DNA of 64,000 nucleotides. It comes from Humidesulfovibrio mexicanus (GTDB lineage: Bacteria > Desulfobacterota > Desulfovibrionia > Desulfovibrionales > Desulfovibrionaceae). This document shows, piece after piece, positions 16,655 to 26,865 of this stretch; position 1 is the stretch's first letter; every line of letters begins with the position of its first letter. The DNA lies in the NCBI RefSeq assembly GCF_900188225.1, contig NZ_FZOC01000002.1, positions 582,810 through 646,809 of the forward strand, read 5' to 3'. The notes under the pieces are model-generated. The model ran no database searches. It was not told the origin of the DNA and was given only the letters and a program-made list of their open reading frames with translations. Position numbers and translations under genes: made by a program.

Positions 16655-17805
16655 GCGTGAGCTTGCCGAGGCTGGGTGCGCTGGGCGGCTACCTGGTGCG
16701 CCAGAACCTCTTTTTGATGGCCACCTGTCTGGGCGCGGGCGTGTTCATCTACCTCCTCACCGATCTGGCCGACCGTCTGGAACATTTTCTGGATGCTGGC
16801 CTCGGACTGCGGCAGACATTGACCTATTTTCTGGTGAAGATGCCGCTGATCTTGTCGCAGATTTTGCCGGCGGTGTTTCTCCTCGCCGTGGTGCTGCAGA
16901 TCGGGATCATGGTTCGCAGCCGGGAGATGATGGCCTTGCGCGCGGGCGGCATGTCCATGGGCTGGTTCATTCGGTTTTTTGTGGTGTATGCGCTGGTGTG
17001 GAGCCTCGGACAGCTTGTCTTCTCCCAGTTCATTGCTTCCTATGGCGAGCGCGAGGCTTCGCGCATCTGGCGCGAGGAAGTACGCAAGCGGCAGTTGGAC
17101 AAACGCGTGGTCAAGAATCTCTGGTTCCGCGAGGGGGCGTACATTGTCCACGCCACGGAAGCTCAGCCGACGCAGAGCCGTGTCAATGATGTGACGGTCT
17201 ACGAATTCGACACCGACTCCCAGCGGTTGGAGCGCATCATGACGGCCAAGAAGGGCCTTGTGGACGAACACGGCTGGGGCCTGCTCGATGTCTGGGAGAT
17301 CGAAACCCGCGACTTCATGTCCAGCAAGCTGCTGACGAGCTTCATTCCCTTGCGGCAGGACATGCGGAGCTTTTTGAACGCCGACGTGGCCGATCGTTCC
17401 GAGCTTCCCCTATGGCGTCTGGGGCAGGTCATCGACGAATTGCGCGAGTCCGGGTCGAATGTGGAGCGACTGCGCACGGCTTGGCACGGGAAATGGTCCT
17501 ACGCCTTTTCGATTGTGGTGATGGCGCTGTTGGCCCTGGCCCTGTGTTCCTTTTTCGAGAACCTGTATGTCAATATGGTCTTGAGCCTGCTGGTTGTCTT
17601 CAGCTACTACGGTTTGTACGTGCTGGGCATCACCACCGGGCAGAAGGGGCTTTTGCCGCCGGTCGCCGGGGCGTGGCTGGCCAACACCGCCTTTGGTCTG
17701 CTTGCCGGTATGCGGCTGGCGTGGATATGCGCTCCGCGGTTCGCCGCGCGCGCGCGCCGTTGGCGCGAAGGCGTGGCGAGGCGTCTCAGCCGATCGGAGG
17801 CGTAG
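16651..17805 (+). CDS. lptG: LPS export permease LptG
   Basis: This 384-residue partner of LptF starts at ATG 16651, overlapping the lptF stop. The pattern repeats: membrane segments near 25-45, 60-85 and 105-125, with the coupling helix M-V-R-S-R-E-M-M-A-L-R-A-G-G-M-S. A periplasmic domain (about 130-265) and three C-terminal membrane segments follow. L-T-D-L-A-D-R-L in the first periplasmic loop is typical of LptG. Its last 20 bases overlap the convergent engB gene, so the C-terminal tail (arginine rich) is antisense to the end of engB. Confidence 0.9.
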   Translation: MSVSLPRLGALGGYLVRQNLFLMATCLGAGVFIYLLTDLADRLEHFLDAGLGLRQTLTYFLVKMPLILSQILPAVFLLAVVLQIGIMVRSREMMALRAGGMSMGWFIRFFVVYALVWSLGQLVFSQFIASYGEREASRIWREEVRKRQLDKRVVKNLWFREGAYIVHATEAQPTQSRVNDVTVYEFDTDSQRLERIMTAKKGLVDEHGWGLLDVWEIETRDFMSSKLLTSFIPLRQDMRSFLNADVADRSELPLWRLGQVIDELRESGSNVERLRTAWHGKWSYAFSIVVMALLALALCSFFENLYVNMVLSLLVVFSYYGLYVLGITTGQKGLLPPVAGAWLANTAFGLLAGMRLAWICAPRFAARARRWREGVARRLSRSEA

Positions 17806-18406
17806 CGGCTGCTTGGGATGACTCCGGCTGGGCCGCGCAATGGTCCAAGGCGTCCCAGAGTGCGTCACGCCCCTGCCTTGTGACGCTGGAGAAGCACAGC
17901 GGAGTGGCCGCGCCGCCGAGCAGGTCGCGCCACTCGCGCTGGCGGGCCGCCTGATCGCGCTGGTTCACCTTGTCGCATTTAGTGAGCACAGGCAGGATGG
18001 GGATGCCCTGGTGTCTGAGCCAGCCGACAAGTTCCAAGTCGTTCTGCTGCGGGGACACGCGCACGTCGAGCAGCACGGCTACGGCCTTGAGGCCTGGATT
18101 GCCCGTGAGGTAGCGCTCGATGAGTTTGCCCCAGCGGGTGCGTTCCTCTTGCGAGCGCCGCGCGTACCCGTAGCCCGGCAGGTCCACCAGGGTGTAGCCG
18201 CCAGGTTCGATACGAAAATAGTTGACGCTCTGGGTCTTGCCCGGCGTGGAGCTGACCTTGGCCAGGGCCTTGCGCCCGGCCAAGCAGTTGATGAGCGAAC
18301 TCTTGCCCACGTTGGAACGTCCGGCAAGCGCCACCTGCGGTTCTTGGCAGGGCTGCATCTGGGCCAGGGTATAGGCTGTTTTGACTAAGTCGAAGGTTCG
18401 ATTCAT
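17786..18406 (-). CDS. engB: Ribosome-biogenesis/cell-division GTPase EngB (YsxC/YihA)
   Basis: The 206-residue GTPase has G1 G-R-S-N-V-G-K-S-S-L near residue 30, a T-P-G-K-T-Q switch I, G3 D-L-P-G-Y-G-Y-A near 75, G4 T-K-C-D-K near 140, and S-S-V-T as G5. These are the signatures of EngB, needed for large-subunit assembly and essential in several bacteria. The start ATG 18406 has GGAG upstream. The C-terminal tail (Q-P-E-S-S-Q-A-A-A-T-P-P-I-G) is longer than usual and is the part overlapping lptG. Confidence 0.95.
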   Translation of the reverse strand: MNRTFDLVKTAYTLAQMQPCQEPQVALAGRSNVGKSSLINCLAGRKALAKVSSTPGKTQSVNYFRIEPGGYTLVDLPGYGYARRSQEERTRWGKLIERYLTGNPGLKAVAVLLDVRVSPQQNDLELVGWLRHQGIPILPVLTKCDKVNQRDQAARQREWRDLLGGAATPLCFSSVTRQGRDALWDALDHCAAQPESSQAAATPPIG

Positions 18407-18514
18407 AGTGCTCCAGGGCGTGTTGCGCGCTGTTTTGCGCGTGGTTCCCCTTGTTGGTTGGTTTTGTCCTCCGCGTCAAGCTTTCTCCGGTACCTTCAAC
18501 CCCAGGCGGTTTCC

Positions 18515-18988
18515 ATGAGCACCCGCACCTACCTCGTTTTGAACGGTCCGAACCTTGGCCACATCGGTTCCCGCCAGCCCGAAATATACGGCACGCAAAC
18601 CCTTGATTCGCTCCCCTCTCTGCTGAAACCCATGCTGGGCGCGTCGGCGGAGGAGGTGGCGTTGCTCTTCCACCAGTCCAACTTCGAGGGCAATCTCATC
18701 GACCGGCTGGAAAAGGCCCGGACCGAAGGGGTTGCGGGCATCGCCTTCAACGCCGGGGCCCTCACCCATACCAGCCTGGCCATTGCCGATTGTCTGGCCT
18801 GGATCGGCGTGCCCTGCGTTGAGGTGCACCTGTCCAACATTTTCGCCCGTACCGATGAACCCCTCAGGCAGAAGAGCCTCATGGGGAAAAGCTGCATCGG
18901 ATGTGTTGCCGGATTCGGCATTCTCGGGTATGCGTTGGCCGTCCTGGCGCTGGAGCGGCACGCGAAGCAGCTTCAGGATACAAAATAA
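18515..18988 (+). CDS. aroQ: Type II 3-dehydroquinate dehydratase
   Basis: The 157-residue protein dehydrates 3-dehydroquinate to 3-dehydroshikimate in the shikimate pathway. It shows L-V-L-N-G-P-N-L at the N terminus, the catalytic-loop region R-Q-P-E-I-Y-G, Q-S-N-F-E-G near residue 53, N-A-G-A-L-T-H-T-S near 80 and V-E-V-H-L-S-N-I near 105. These match type II AroQ except that the usual G-x-R-E-P after N-L is G-S-R-Q-P, with the catalytic Arg and Tyr retained. Start ATG 18515 was chosen from alignment of the N-terminal strand; the frame opens at 18458. The gene precedes efp by 45 bp, an order common in many bacteria. Confidence 0.9.
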   Translation: MSTRTYLVLNGPNLGHIGSRQPEIYGTQTLDSLPSLLKPMLGASAEEVALLFHQSNFEGNLIDRLEKARTEGVAGIAFNAGALTHTSLAIADCLAWIGVPCVEVHLSNIFARTDEPLRQKSLMGKSCIGCVAGFGILGYALAVLALERHAKQLQDTK

Positions 18989-19033
18989 TCAGGCGCGACA
19001 ACGACTTGTTCGCCAGAATGCCCCGGAGGTTGA

Positions 19034-19591
19034 ATGTATTCCACGTCTGATTTCCGTCGCGGTCTCAAGATCGAGATGGATGGCAAGCCTTACGAGATCG
19101 TCGAGTTCCAGCATGTGAAGCCCGGCAAGGGCGGCGCCTTCGTGCGCACCAAACTCAGGCACATCCTCACCGGCCGCGTCATTGACGAGACTTTCCGTTC
19201 CGGCGAGAAGGTCGACAAGCCGGATATCTCCATGCAGGAAATGCAGTACCTGTACCGCGAAGGCACCGACTTCGTGTTCATGGACCTGGAGAGCTACGAG
19301 CAGAAGAACATCCCCGCCACGCAGGTAGGAGAGAAGGGCGGCTATGTGAAAGAGGGCGAAACCGTCAAGGTGATGCTCTACAACGGGGAATTGTTCGACA
19401 TGGATCTGCCCGCCTCCGTGGCTTTGGAAGTGGTGGAAACCGAGCCCGGCGTCCAGGGCGACCGCGTCACCGGCGCGTACAAGCCAGCCAAGCTCGAAAC
19501 CGGCATCACCGTCAACGTGCCCCTGTTCATCGCCCAGGGCGAGCGCATCAAGGTGGACACCCGCACCGGCGAATATCTGAGCCGCGAGTGA
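19034..19591 (+). CDS. efp: Translation elongation factor P
   Basis: The 185-residue, three-domain factor rescues ribosomes stalled on polyproline. The start ATG 19034 has GGAGG at 19024-19028. The N-terminal KOW-like domain carries [14 protein letters not shown], with Lys32 at the loop tip that is modified in other bacteria. The OB domains end with V-N-V-P-L-F-I ... [13 protein letters not shown], the family signature. No modification enzyme gene (EpmA, EpmB or EarP) is seen in this window. It lies directly before ftsK (13 bp). Confidence 0.97.
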   Translation: MYSTSDFRRGLKIEMDGKPYEIVEFQHVKPGKGGAFVRTKLRHILTGRVIDETFRSGEKVDKPDISMQEMQYLYREGTDFVFMDLESYEQKNIPATQVGEKGGYVKEGETVKVMLYNGELFDMDLPASVALEVVETEPGVQGDRVTGAYKPAKLETGITVNVPLFIAQGERIKVDTRTGEYLSRE

Positions 19592-19604
19592 TCCCGGTCC
19601 GCTG

Positions 19605-21950
19605 ATGCCCGCATCCCGTAAGCCCGCCCCCAAAAGGGGCGGGCGCGTCGCAACGTTTGGCGCGGAGGGAAGAGCCACGGACACCGTCAAGTTCCGCATG
19701 GAGATTCGAGGGCTGGCCTATCTTTTCGTGGCCGCCTTCCTTGCGTTGTGCGTTTTTTCCTTTGATCCGCTGGATCCCACGTTCAATCAGGCCGTGAGCG
19801 CCGCACGCAAGACCGGCAACCTCGCCGGGCGCATCGGGTCGTACAGCGCCGGTGTGCTTGTGGAGATTTTCGGCATCGGCGCCTTGGCTTGGCCGCTGGT
19901 CATCGCCTACATCGGCCTTGCCCAGTTCGCCGAGCGGCTGCGTTTGGGTTTGTTCCGCTGGATTGGCGTCGGGCTTCTGGTCCTGAGCGTCATGGCCTGG
20001 GCAACCAAACCTTGGGCTGCGCCCTTGCCTGGCCAGGCACCGACTTTGGCCGGGGGCGGAGTCGTGGGCAAGCTCGCTGTCTCCACGACCTTTTCTTTGT
20101 TCAACTCCTGGGGTTCTGTGCTGTGCTGGCTGTTCTTGAGCGCCGTGTCCCTGCAGATCGGCTTTCAGGTGAGCTGGGGCGCGGTGTTCAAGCGTCTGCG
20201 CTCCTTTTTGTACGACCAGTGGTGCAAGCGCCGGGAACGCAACCTGCGCCGCAAGGCCGTTGAAGAAGCCGATCGCGCCACGAAACGGGACAGTCAACCC
20301 AAGGAACGGGCGGAGAAACCATCCCTGCGTTTGCTGGAGCGCCTTGGCGAGCGCATGAACCGCCGCGCCGACGAGTCGGAAACCACACGGAACACGTCCG
20401 CGTCTTCCGCTGAACCTTCCGCTGCGCCGACGGGAGCAGACATGGTGCTCAAGCCGTTCACCGCGCCAGCGCCCCAGAAGAAATCCGCGTCACGCCTCGG
20501 GCCCGGTCCGGAGCTTCCGGCCGTTGAACTGTTGCGCGAAGCCCCGACCCAGCAGGCCGTTGCCGATCCCAAGACTTTGCAGGCCAAGGCCCGGCAGCTG
20601 ACGTCCTGTCTTGCGGACTTCAACATCCAGGGCGAGATACAGCAGGTGGTGCCTGGCCCCGTGGTCACCATGTTCGAGTTCAAGCCCGCGCCAGGGGTCA
20701 AAATCAGCACCATTGCGGCGCGCAACGATGATATCGCCCTGTCGCTCAAGGCGCTGGCCGTGCGCATCGAGGCCCCGATTCCCGGCAAGGATTCCATCGG
20801 AGTGGAGATTCCCAATGAAGTGCGCCAGACCGTCAGTCTGCGTGAGGTCATCGAACACCCTGTGTTCAGCATGGCCAAGTCGCCGCTGACGCTGGCGCTC
20901 GGCAAGGACATTCAGGGTTCGCCGCAGGTGGCCGACCTCGCCTCCATGCCCCACCTGCTTGTGGCGGGCGCAACCGGCGCGGGCAAGAGCGTATGCCTGA
21001 ACGGCTTTCTTGTGTCCATGCTCTTCAAGGCCACGCCGGATCGGGTCAAGCTGCTGCTCATCGACCCCAAGCGTATTGAGCTGGCCATTTACGCCGATCT
21101 GCCGCACCTGGTGCACCCCGTGGTGACGGACATGACGCTCGCCAAAAGCGCGTTGGAATGGGCCATGAGCGAGATGGACTCGCGCTATGAGACCCTGGCC
21201 CGCCTCGGCGTGCGCAACATCGAGGGCTTCAACCAGAAGCTGGCCGACATGGGCGACAAGCGTCCTGAGGATTTGGCCGACCTTTCTCCCATGCCCTACC
21301 TGGTCATCATCATAGATGAGTTGGCCGATTTGATGATGACTGCGGCCAAGGATGTCGAGACGTGCATCGTGCGTCTGGCCCAGCTGGCGCGGGCGTCCGG
21401 CATCCACATGATTCTGGCCACCCAGCGCCCCAGCGTGGACGTGGTCACCGGGCTCATCAAAGCCAATTTTCCCACGCGCATCTCGTTTCAGGTGACCAGC
21501 CGCCACGACTCCCGCACCATTCTGGACACTGTGGGCGCGGAACGGCTGCTGGGCAAGGGCGACATGCTGTACAAGTCCGGAGGCTCCAAGCTGAAGCGAA
21601 TGCACGGCGCCTATGTGGACGAATCAGAGATTGAGGCGTTGGTGGCCTACTGGAAGGCGCGCCAGCCGCAGCAGTTCGACCTTGACTTCAGCGAATGGCG
21701 CAAGGAAGGCGAGGCCACCGGTCCCGGCGGCGGCGCGGGCGATGGCGGCGGCGTGGCCGACGATCCCATGTACGCCGAGGCTGCGGAATTTGTTGTGGGG
21801 CAGGGCCGGGCCTCCATCTCCCTCATTCAGCGCCGTTTCCGCATCGGCTTCAACCGGGCCGCCCGCTACATCGAACAGATGGAGGCCGACGGGATGCTTG
21901 GCCCCCAGGACGGCAGCAAGCCGCGCATGGTCATCAAGGGACGCGAATAG
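19605..21950 (+). CDS. ftsK: DNA translocase FtsK
   Basis: The 781-residue protein has four membrane segments in residues about 30-200, a charged linker (about 205-320), and the motor. Walker A G-A-T-G-A-G-K-S-V lies near 455, Walker B V-I-I-I-D-E-L-A-D-L near 567, followed by the R-A-S-G-I-H-M-I-L-A-T-Q-R-P-S motif. The C-terminal gamma winged helix (about 715-781) has S-I-S-L-I-Q-R-R-F-R-I-G-F-N-R-A-A-R, which reads the polar KOPS sequence and activates Xer recombination. It pumps chromosome dimers at the septum. The linker is short compared with E. coli. A Xer recombinase gene lies at 44370. A strong terminator follows. Confidence 0.95.
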   Translation: MPASRKPAPKRGGRVATFGAEGRATDTVKFRMEIRGLAYLFVAAFLALCVFSFDPLDPTFNQAVSAARKTGNLAGRIGSYSAGVLVEIFGIGALAWPLVIAYIGLAQFAERLRLGLFRWIGVGLLVLSVMAWATKPWAAPLPGQAPTLAGGGVVGKLAVSTTFSLFNSWGSVLCWLFLSAVSLQIGFQVSWGAVFKRLRSFLYDQWCKRRERNLRRKAVEEADRATKRDSQPKERAEKPSLRLLERLGERMNRRADESETTRNTSASSAEPSAAPTGADMVLKPFTAPAPQKKSASRLGPGPELPAVELLREAPTQQAVADPKTLQAKARQLTSCLADFNIQGEIQQVVPGPVVTMFEFKPAPGVKISTIAARNDDIALSLKALAVRIEAPIPGKDSIGVEIPNEVRQTVSLREVIEHPVFSMAKSPLTLALGKDIQGSPQVADLASMPHLLVAGATGAGKSVCLNGFLVSMLFKATPDRVKLLLIDPKRIELAIYADLPHLVHPVVTDMTLAKSALEWAMSEMDSRYETLARLGVRNIEGFNQKLADMGDKRPEDLADLSPMPYLVIIIDELADLMMTAAKDVETCIVRLAQLARASGIHMILATQRPSVDVVTGLIKANFPTRISFQVTSRHDSRTILDTVGAERLLGKGDMLYKSGGSKLKRMHGAYVDESEIEALVAYWKARQPQQFDLDFSEWRKEGEATGPGGGAGDGGGVADDPMYAEAAEFVVGQGRASISLIQRRFRIGFNRAARYIEQMEADGMLGPQDGSKPRMVIKGRE

Positions 21951-21977
21951 GCGCTTGAGCCTGCTGAAGCATTCCTG

Positions 21978-22012
21978 AAGCCCTGGCGATCAGCAGTCGC
22001 CAGGGCTTTTCT
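21978..22012 (+). terminator. Intrinsic terminator after ftsK
   Basis: AAGCCCTGGCGA and TCGCCAGGGCTT form a 12-bp perfect stem with a 7-base loop, followed by TTCTGT. Confidence 0.85.
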
Positions 22013-22086
22013 GTATGGCGTCCAGTCGGTGTGGGATTCAGAACCAGCCGCGATGTGCTGCGGAGACGTGTTCGTCCGGCTGGCAC

Positions 22087-22124
22087 GAAAAAAGGCCCTG
22101 GCGATGCGCATCGCCAGGGCCTTT
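22087..22124 (-). terminator. Intrinsic terminator of the RND efflux operon
   Basis: AAAGGCCCTGGCGATG and CATCGCCAGGGCCTTT form a 16-bp perfect stem with a 2-base centre. Read on the minus strand it is followed by a run of T. The stem shares CCCTGGCGAT with the ftsK terminator about 110 bp away. Confidence 0.85.
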
Positions 22125-22147
22125 GGAATTGCCGGTGCAACGTGCGG

Positions 22148-23617
22148 CTACTGGTCCGCCGTACGTTTTTCTTCCGCCGCCTTTTCCGCCGCCAGGGCCT
22201 CCGGGCTGTCCCAACCACCTCCCAGTGCCTTGTACAAGGTAAGGGTGTTGGCCAGACGAGAGAGGCGCGCCGCGATGAGCGCCTGGCGCGAATCTGCGTA
22301 GCTGCGTTGCGAATCAAGTTTGGTGAGATAGGAGTCCACACCGTTTTCGTAGCGCAGGGTGGACAATTCGTAGCTTTTGCCCGAGGCCGCCACCAGGGAG
22401 CCCTGGGCCTTGACCTGTTCCTCCAGGGAAGCGGTCAGCGCCAGTGCGTCGGACACTTCCTTAAAGGCCGTCTGCACGGTCATTTCATATTGCGCCACCA
22501 TGATGTCGCGCTGGGCCTCGGAATACTTGACCCCGGCGCGTATGGCCCCGGTATGGAAGATGGGCAGCGTGAGCTGGGGCACGAAGGACCACGCGCCCGC
22601 CGGGGAATTGAAGAGGTCGTTTACCTGTGAGCTGGCGAAGCCTACGCTTGAGGTGATGCCGATGGACGGGAAGTAGCGCGCCCTTGCTGCGCCAATGTCG
22701 GCGTTGGCGGCTTTGAGCTGGTGTTCGGCGGCGAGAACATCCGGCCTGCGGGTCAGCACCTCGGAGGGCAACCCGGCGGGCACTGGGGTGGGCGGCGTGA
22801 TTTCCGCCAGCGACTTGGCGGGCAGCAGCTCCGGCCCAAGGGGCATTCCAACCAGCACGGCCAGGGCGTTTTCGTCCTGGGTCACCTGGGCCTCGTACTT
22901 GGCGCGCTGCACCCGAGCCGTGTCCACTGTGGTCTGGGCTTGGGCCAGCTCCAGATCGTTGGCCACGCCGAATTCATGACGCTGCCGGACGATCTCGTAA
23001 GATGCCTGTTCCGTTTCCAGAATCTCCTGGGCCAGGGCCAGCTGTTCGCGGTCCGCCGCAAGGGTCATGTAGGCCGTGGCCACCTCAGCCACGAGGGAAA
23101 GCTCCACACTGCGGCGGGAGGCCTCTGTGGCGAGGAATGTTTCAAGCGCTTCGTCCTTCAGGCTCTGGATGCGGCCGAAGAGATCAAGCTCGAATGAGCT
23201 GAAGCCGAGGCCGACGCTGTAGGTGCGGCTGGTGACGGCTTTGCCCGAGCTTGAGAGCTTGGCCGGGGTGCGGTTCATGTTGGCCCCGGCGGTTGCATCG
23301 ATCTTGGGCAGCAGGTCCGCGCGCTGGATCTGATACTGCGCCTGTGCGGCCACGATGTTCAGCGCGGCCACGCGCAGGTCGCGGTTGTTCGCCAGGGCAA
23401 GCTCGACAAGCCGTTTGGTGGGCTCGTCGGCGATGACGTTCCGCCAGTCGCGCATCGTGGTTCCAGCCTCGGCCTTGGCTCCAGTGCCGCTTGTCCAGTC
23501 TGACGGGAGCGGGGGCTTGGGCTGGACGTATTTGGGCGCCAGGGTGCATCCCCCGGCGAAGATCGGGAGCAGGGCGGCCAGGCACACGGCCGCTACAGTC
23601 TTTTGGTTTGGGCGCAT
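22148..23617 (-). CDS. RND efflux outer-membrane channel lipoprotein (NodT/OprM family)
   Basis: The 489-residue protein has a signal peptide with lipobox F-A-G-G-C (Cys about 24) and P-K-Y-V-Q-P right after it, as in OprM. The body is two repeats of the TolC-type helical barrel, with the family marker Y-L-T-L-A-A-D-R-E-Q-L-A-L-A near the middle and R-R-P-D-V-L-A-A-E near 285. It forms the outer-membrane exit duct for the pump encoded upstream. ATG 23617 is preferred over the GTG at 23620 because GAGGTG is better spaced; either start overlaps the pump stop. The last gene of the efflux operon. Confidence 0.93.
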   Translation of the reverse strand: MRPNQKTVAAVCLAALLPIFAGGCTLAPKYVQPKPPLPSDWTSGTGAKAEAGTTMRDWRNVIADEPTKRLVELALANNRDLRVAALNIVAAQAQYQIQRADLLPKIDATAGANMNRTPAKLSSSGKAVTSRTYSVGLGFSSFELDLFGRIQSLKDEALETFLATEASRRSVELSLVAEVATAYMTLAADREQLALAQEILETEQASYEIVRQRHEFGVANDLELAQAQTTVDTARVQRAKYEAQVTQDENALAVLVGMPLGPELLPAKSLAEITPPTPVPAGLPSEVLTRRPDVLAAEHQLKAANADIGAARARYFPSIGITSSVGFASSQVNDLFNSPAGAWSFVPQLTLPIFHTGAIRAGVKYSEAQRDIMVAQYEMTVQTAFKEVSDALALTASLEEQVKAQGSLVAASGKSYELSTLRYENGVDSYLTKLDSQRSYADSRQALIAARLSRLANTLTLYKALGGGWDSPEALAAEKAAEEKRTADQ

Positions 23618-26600
23618 CACTTCACCTCGTGTGAACTGTTGGTATCGGTGTTCCCCGCGCCGCCCGGCTCCTGGCCGGGCGTAGGCACTTCTGGCTCCAG
23701 GCCTCCGCCTTGGTCCTGCGGGTCCGCAGGCGCGTGCTTTCTGCCCATGGCGAGTTTGTAGACGATGACGAAGAACACGGGCACAAAGTAGATGCCTAGA
23801 ATCGTCGCGGTGACCATGCCGCCGATGACGCCCGTGCCGATGGCGCGCTGGCTGCCGGAACCGGCGCCGCTGGCGATGGCCAGAGGCAGCACGCCAAGGA
23901 TGAAGGCCAAAGAGGTCATGAGGATGGGGCGCAGGCGCAGGCGTGACGCCTCCATTGTCGCGTGCAGCAGGCCGTGCCCCTTCTCCACAAGGTCCTTGGC
24001 GAATTCAACGATGAGAATGGCGTTTTTGGCCGCAAGGCCGATGGTGGTCAACAGGCCGACCTGGAAGAACACGTCGTTGGTAAGGCCGCGTGCGAAGGTG
24101 GCGAGCACCGCGCCCACCACGCCCAGGGGCACCACCAGCATGACCGCGGTCGGCACGGCCCAGGATTCGTACAGGGCGGCCAGGCACAGGAACACCACCA
24201 GGATGGATATGGCGTACAGGACCGGAGCCTGGGAGCCGCTCATGCGCTCCTGGTAGGACAGGCCGGTCCACTCGATGCCCAGCCCGGCGGGAAGCTTGGA
24301 CGCGATGTCCTCGATGGCGGCCATGGCCGCGCCGGAGCTCAAGCCCGGAGCCGCCATGCCCTGGATCTCGACCGCAGGCAGGCCGTTGTACCGCTCCAGG
24401 CGGGGCGAACCGTAAGTCCAACGTCCCGAGGAGAAGGCCGAGAAGGGGACCATCTCGTCTTTTGTGTTCCGAACGTACCAGAGGTTGATGTCTTCGGGCA
24501 TCATGCGGTAGGGGGCGTCGCCCTGGACATACACCTTCTTCATGCGACCGCGGTCGATGAAGTCGTTTACGTAGCTTCCGCCAAGGACGGTGGAAAGCGT
24601 GTCGTTGATGGTGGCCTGGGACAAGCTGAAGGCCCCGGCCTTGGCTTGGTCGATGTCGATGCGGTATTGCGGGGTGTCCTCCATGCCGTTGGGGCGCACG
24701 GCCATGAGGGTGGGGGTCTTGGCCGCCATGCCCAGGAGCTGGTTCCGGGCCTGGATCAGGGCCTCATGGCCCAGTCCTGCGCGGTCTTGCAGGAAGAGGT
24801 CAAAGCCTGTTGCGTTGCCCAGTTCCATGACTGCAGGCGGCAGGAACGCGTACACGCTTGCGTTCTTGATTTGAGAGAAGGCCATCATGGCGCGGTTGGC
24901 TACGGCTTCGGCGCTGGCGTGCGCCCCTTTGCGCTCGTTCCAGGGCTTGAGCTGAATGAAGGCCAGGCCCGCATTTTGCCCACTGCCCGCGAAGCTGAAG
25001 CCCGCAACGGTGAACAGGGAACTCACGGTTTCCTTTTCCGATTCAAGGAAGTGCTTCTCCACCTGCTGCAGCACTTTGAGTGTGCTTTCCTGCGTGGCTC
25101 CCGTGGGCAGCTGCACCAGGCCGAAGATGATGCCCTGGTCTTCCTCCGGCAAAAATGAGGATGGCAGGCGCATGAACAGCAGGCCTAGGGCGACGACGAT
25201 GGCCAGATACACAGCCATGACGCGTTTGGGCCGCATCAGAAGGCCGGACACCCCGTCGCGGTATTTTGCGCTTCCGCGGTCAAAGAGGCGGTTGAAGGCG
25301 CCGAAGAAACCGGTTTTGGTATGCGTGTGGTGTTCGCCTTTGTGAACCGGCTTCAGGAATGTGGCGCACAAGGCCGGAGTGAGCACGATTGCCACCAGCA
25401 CCGAGAGCGCCATGGCCGAAACGATGGTGAGCGAGAACTGACGGTAGATGACGCCGGACGAACCGCTGATGAAGGCCATGGGGATGAACACCGCGGAGAG
25501 AACCATGGCGATGCCGACAAGCGCGCCGGTGATCTGGCCCATGGATTTTTTCGTGGCCTCTTTGGGGGAGAGGCCCTCCTCGGTCATGATGCGTTCGACG
25601 TTTTCAACGACGACGATGGCGTCGTCGACAAGCAGGCCGATGGCGAGCACCACGCCGAACATGGTAAGGGTGTTGATGGAGAAGCCGAAGGCCGCCAGCG
25701 CGCCGAAAGTGCCCAAAAGCACCACGGGAACCGCGATGGTCGGAATGATTGTTGCCCGGAAGTTCTGCAGGAACAGATACATGACCAAGAACACCAGCAG
25801 AATGGCCTCGGCCAGTGTCTTGACCACTTCCTCGATGCTGACCCGCACGAAGGGGGTCGTGTCGTAGGGATACACGGCGTGGATCCCTTCCGGGAAGGTC
25901 TTGGAAAGCTGGTCGATGGTGGCCCGCACCTGGTTCACGGTATTCAGCGCATTGGCTCCGGTTGCCAGCTTGATGGCGATGCCGGTGGAGGGCTTTCCGT
26001 TGAAGCGGGAGGTGGCGTCGTATGATTCGCTCCCCAGTTCGACGCGGGCGACGTCGCTCAAGCGGACGGTGGAGCCGTCCTGGTTCACCTTGAGGATGAT
26101 CCGCTCGAATTGCCCGACGGTTTCGAGCCGATCTTGCGACAGGATGGTGTAGCTCATCATCTGCCCTGGCAGGGCGGGGGTGCCGCCGATTTGGCCAGCG
26201 GAGATCTGATCGTTTTGTGCAGTGATCGCCGCCTGGACATCGGAAGGCATGAGCTTGTAACTGTTGAGCTTGCCTGGATCGAGCCAGACGCGCATGGAGT
26301 ACTGTCCGCCGAAAACCATTGCGTCGCCCACGCCGTCCACGCGGCTTATGGGATCAAGCAAGTTGGATGCCGCATAGTCGCTCAAGTCGTTGCCGGTCGT
26401 GGCCGGGTCGTCAGAGACCAAGGCAATGATCATCAAAAAGCTGGAGGAGCTTTTGTTGACCGTGATGCCCTGGCGCTGCACTGCGTCCGGAAGCAGCGGA
26501 GTTGCCAGGGAGAGCTTGTTTTGCACCTGCACCTGGGCGATGTCGGAATCCGTGTTCGAGTCGAAGGTGAGGGTGATCTCGGCCTGGCCGAAGGAATCGC

Positions 26601-26844
26601 TGGTGGAGGACATGTAGCGCAGGTCGTCGATGCCCTTCATCTTTTGTTCGATGACCTGGGTGACGGAGTCCTCGACCGTTTTGGCGGAAGCGCCGGGGTA
26701 TGTGGCGTTGATGGTGATGGCAGTGGGCGCGATCTTGGGATACTGCGCGATGGGCAGCGTCAGGATGGAGAGCGCCCCCACGAGCATGATGATGATGGCG
26801 ATCACCCAGGCGAATACCGGGCGATCAATGAAGAATTTTGCCAT
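23617..26844 (-). CDS. RND efflux pump inner-membrane transporter (HAE1/AcrB type)
   Basis: The 1075-residue protein begins [14 protein letters not shown], the classic HAE1 start. It has 12 membrane segments in two groups of six, each preceded by a large periplasmic pore/docking loop. The proton-relay segment has [13 protein letters not shown] near residue 400 with both aspartates, and R-L-R-P-I-L-M-T-S near 965. The S-G-S-S-G-V motif region and A-T-Y-P-G-A-S near 50 are typical of multidrug exporters rather than metal pumps. It works with the adaptor and outer-membrane channel genes on either side. Substrates unknown; a C-terminal Gly/Pro-rich tail of about 35 residues is non-conserved. Confidence 0.95.
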   Translation of the reverse strand: MAKFFIDRPVFAWVIAIIIMLVGALSILTLPIAQYPKIAPTAITINATYPGASAKTVEDSVTQVIEQKMKGIDDLRYMSSTSDSFGQAEITLTFDSNTDSDIAQVQVQNKLSLATPLLPDAVQRQGITVNKSSSSFLMIIALVSDDPATTGNDLSDYAASNLLDPISRVDGVGDAMVFGGQYSMRVWLDPGKLNSYKLMPSDVQAAITAQNDQISAGQIGGTPALPGQMMSYTILSQDRLETVGQFERIILKVNQDGSTVRLSDVARVELGSESYDATSRFNGKPSTGIAIKLATGANALNTVNQVRATIDQLSKTFPEGIHAVYPYDTTPFVRVSIEEVVKTLAEAILLVFLVMYLFLQNFRATIIPTIAVPVVLLGTFGALAAFGFSINTLTMFGVVLAIGLLVDDAIVVVENVERIMTEEGLSPKEATKKSMGQITGALVGIAMVLSAVFIPMAFISGSSGVIYRQFSLTIVSAMALSVLVAIVLTPALCATFLKPVHKGEHHTHTKTGFFGAFNRLFDRGSAKYRDGVSGLLMRPKRVMAVYLAIVVALGLLFMRLPSSFLPEEDQGIIFGLVQLPTGATQESTLKVLQQVEKHFLESEKETVSSLFTVAGFSFAGSGQNAGLAFIQLKPWNERKGAHASAEAVANRAMMAFSQIKNASVYAFLPPAVMELGNATGFDLFLQDRAGLGHEALIQARNQLLGMAAKTPTLMAVRPNGMEDTPQYRIDIDQAKAGAFSLSQATINDTLSTVLGGSYVNDFIDRGRMKKVYVQGDAPYRMMPEDINLWYVRNTKDEMVPFSAFSSGRWTYGSPRLERYNGLPAVEIQGMAAPGLSSGAAMAAIEDIASKLPAGLGIEWTGLSYQERMSGSQAPVLYAISILVVFLCLAALYESWAVPTAVMLVVPLGVVGAVLATFARGLTNDVFFQVGLLTTIGLAAKNAILIVEFAKDLVEKGHGLLHATMEASRLRLRPILMTSLAFILGVLPLAIASGAGSGSQRAIGTGVIGGMVTATILGIYFVPVFFVIVYKLAMGRKHAPADPQDQGGGLEPEVPTPGQEPGGAGNTDTNSSHEVK

Positions 26845-26865
26845 TCTCTGCTGCTCCGGCTGTTG

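Noticed and set aside
20490..21605. Minus-strand frame of 371 codons inside ftsK
   Set aside because: Antisense to the conserved FtsK motor; His-rich shadow translation.
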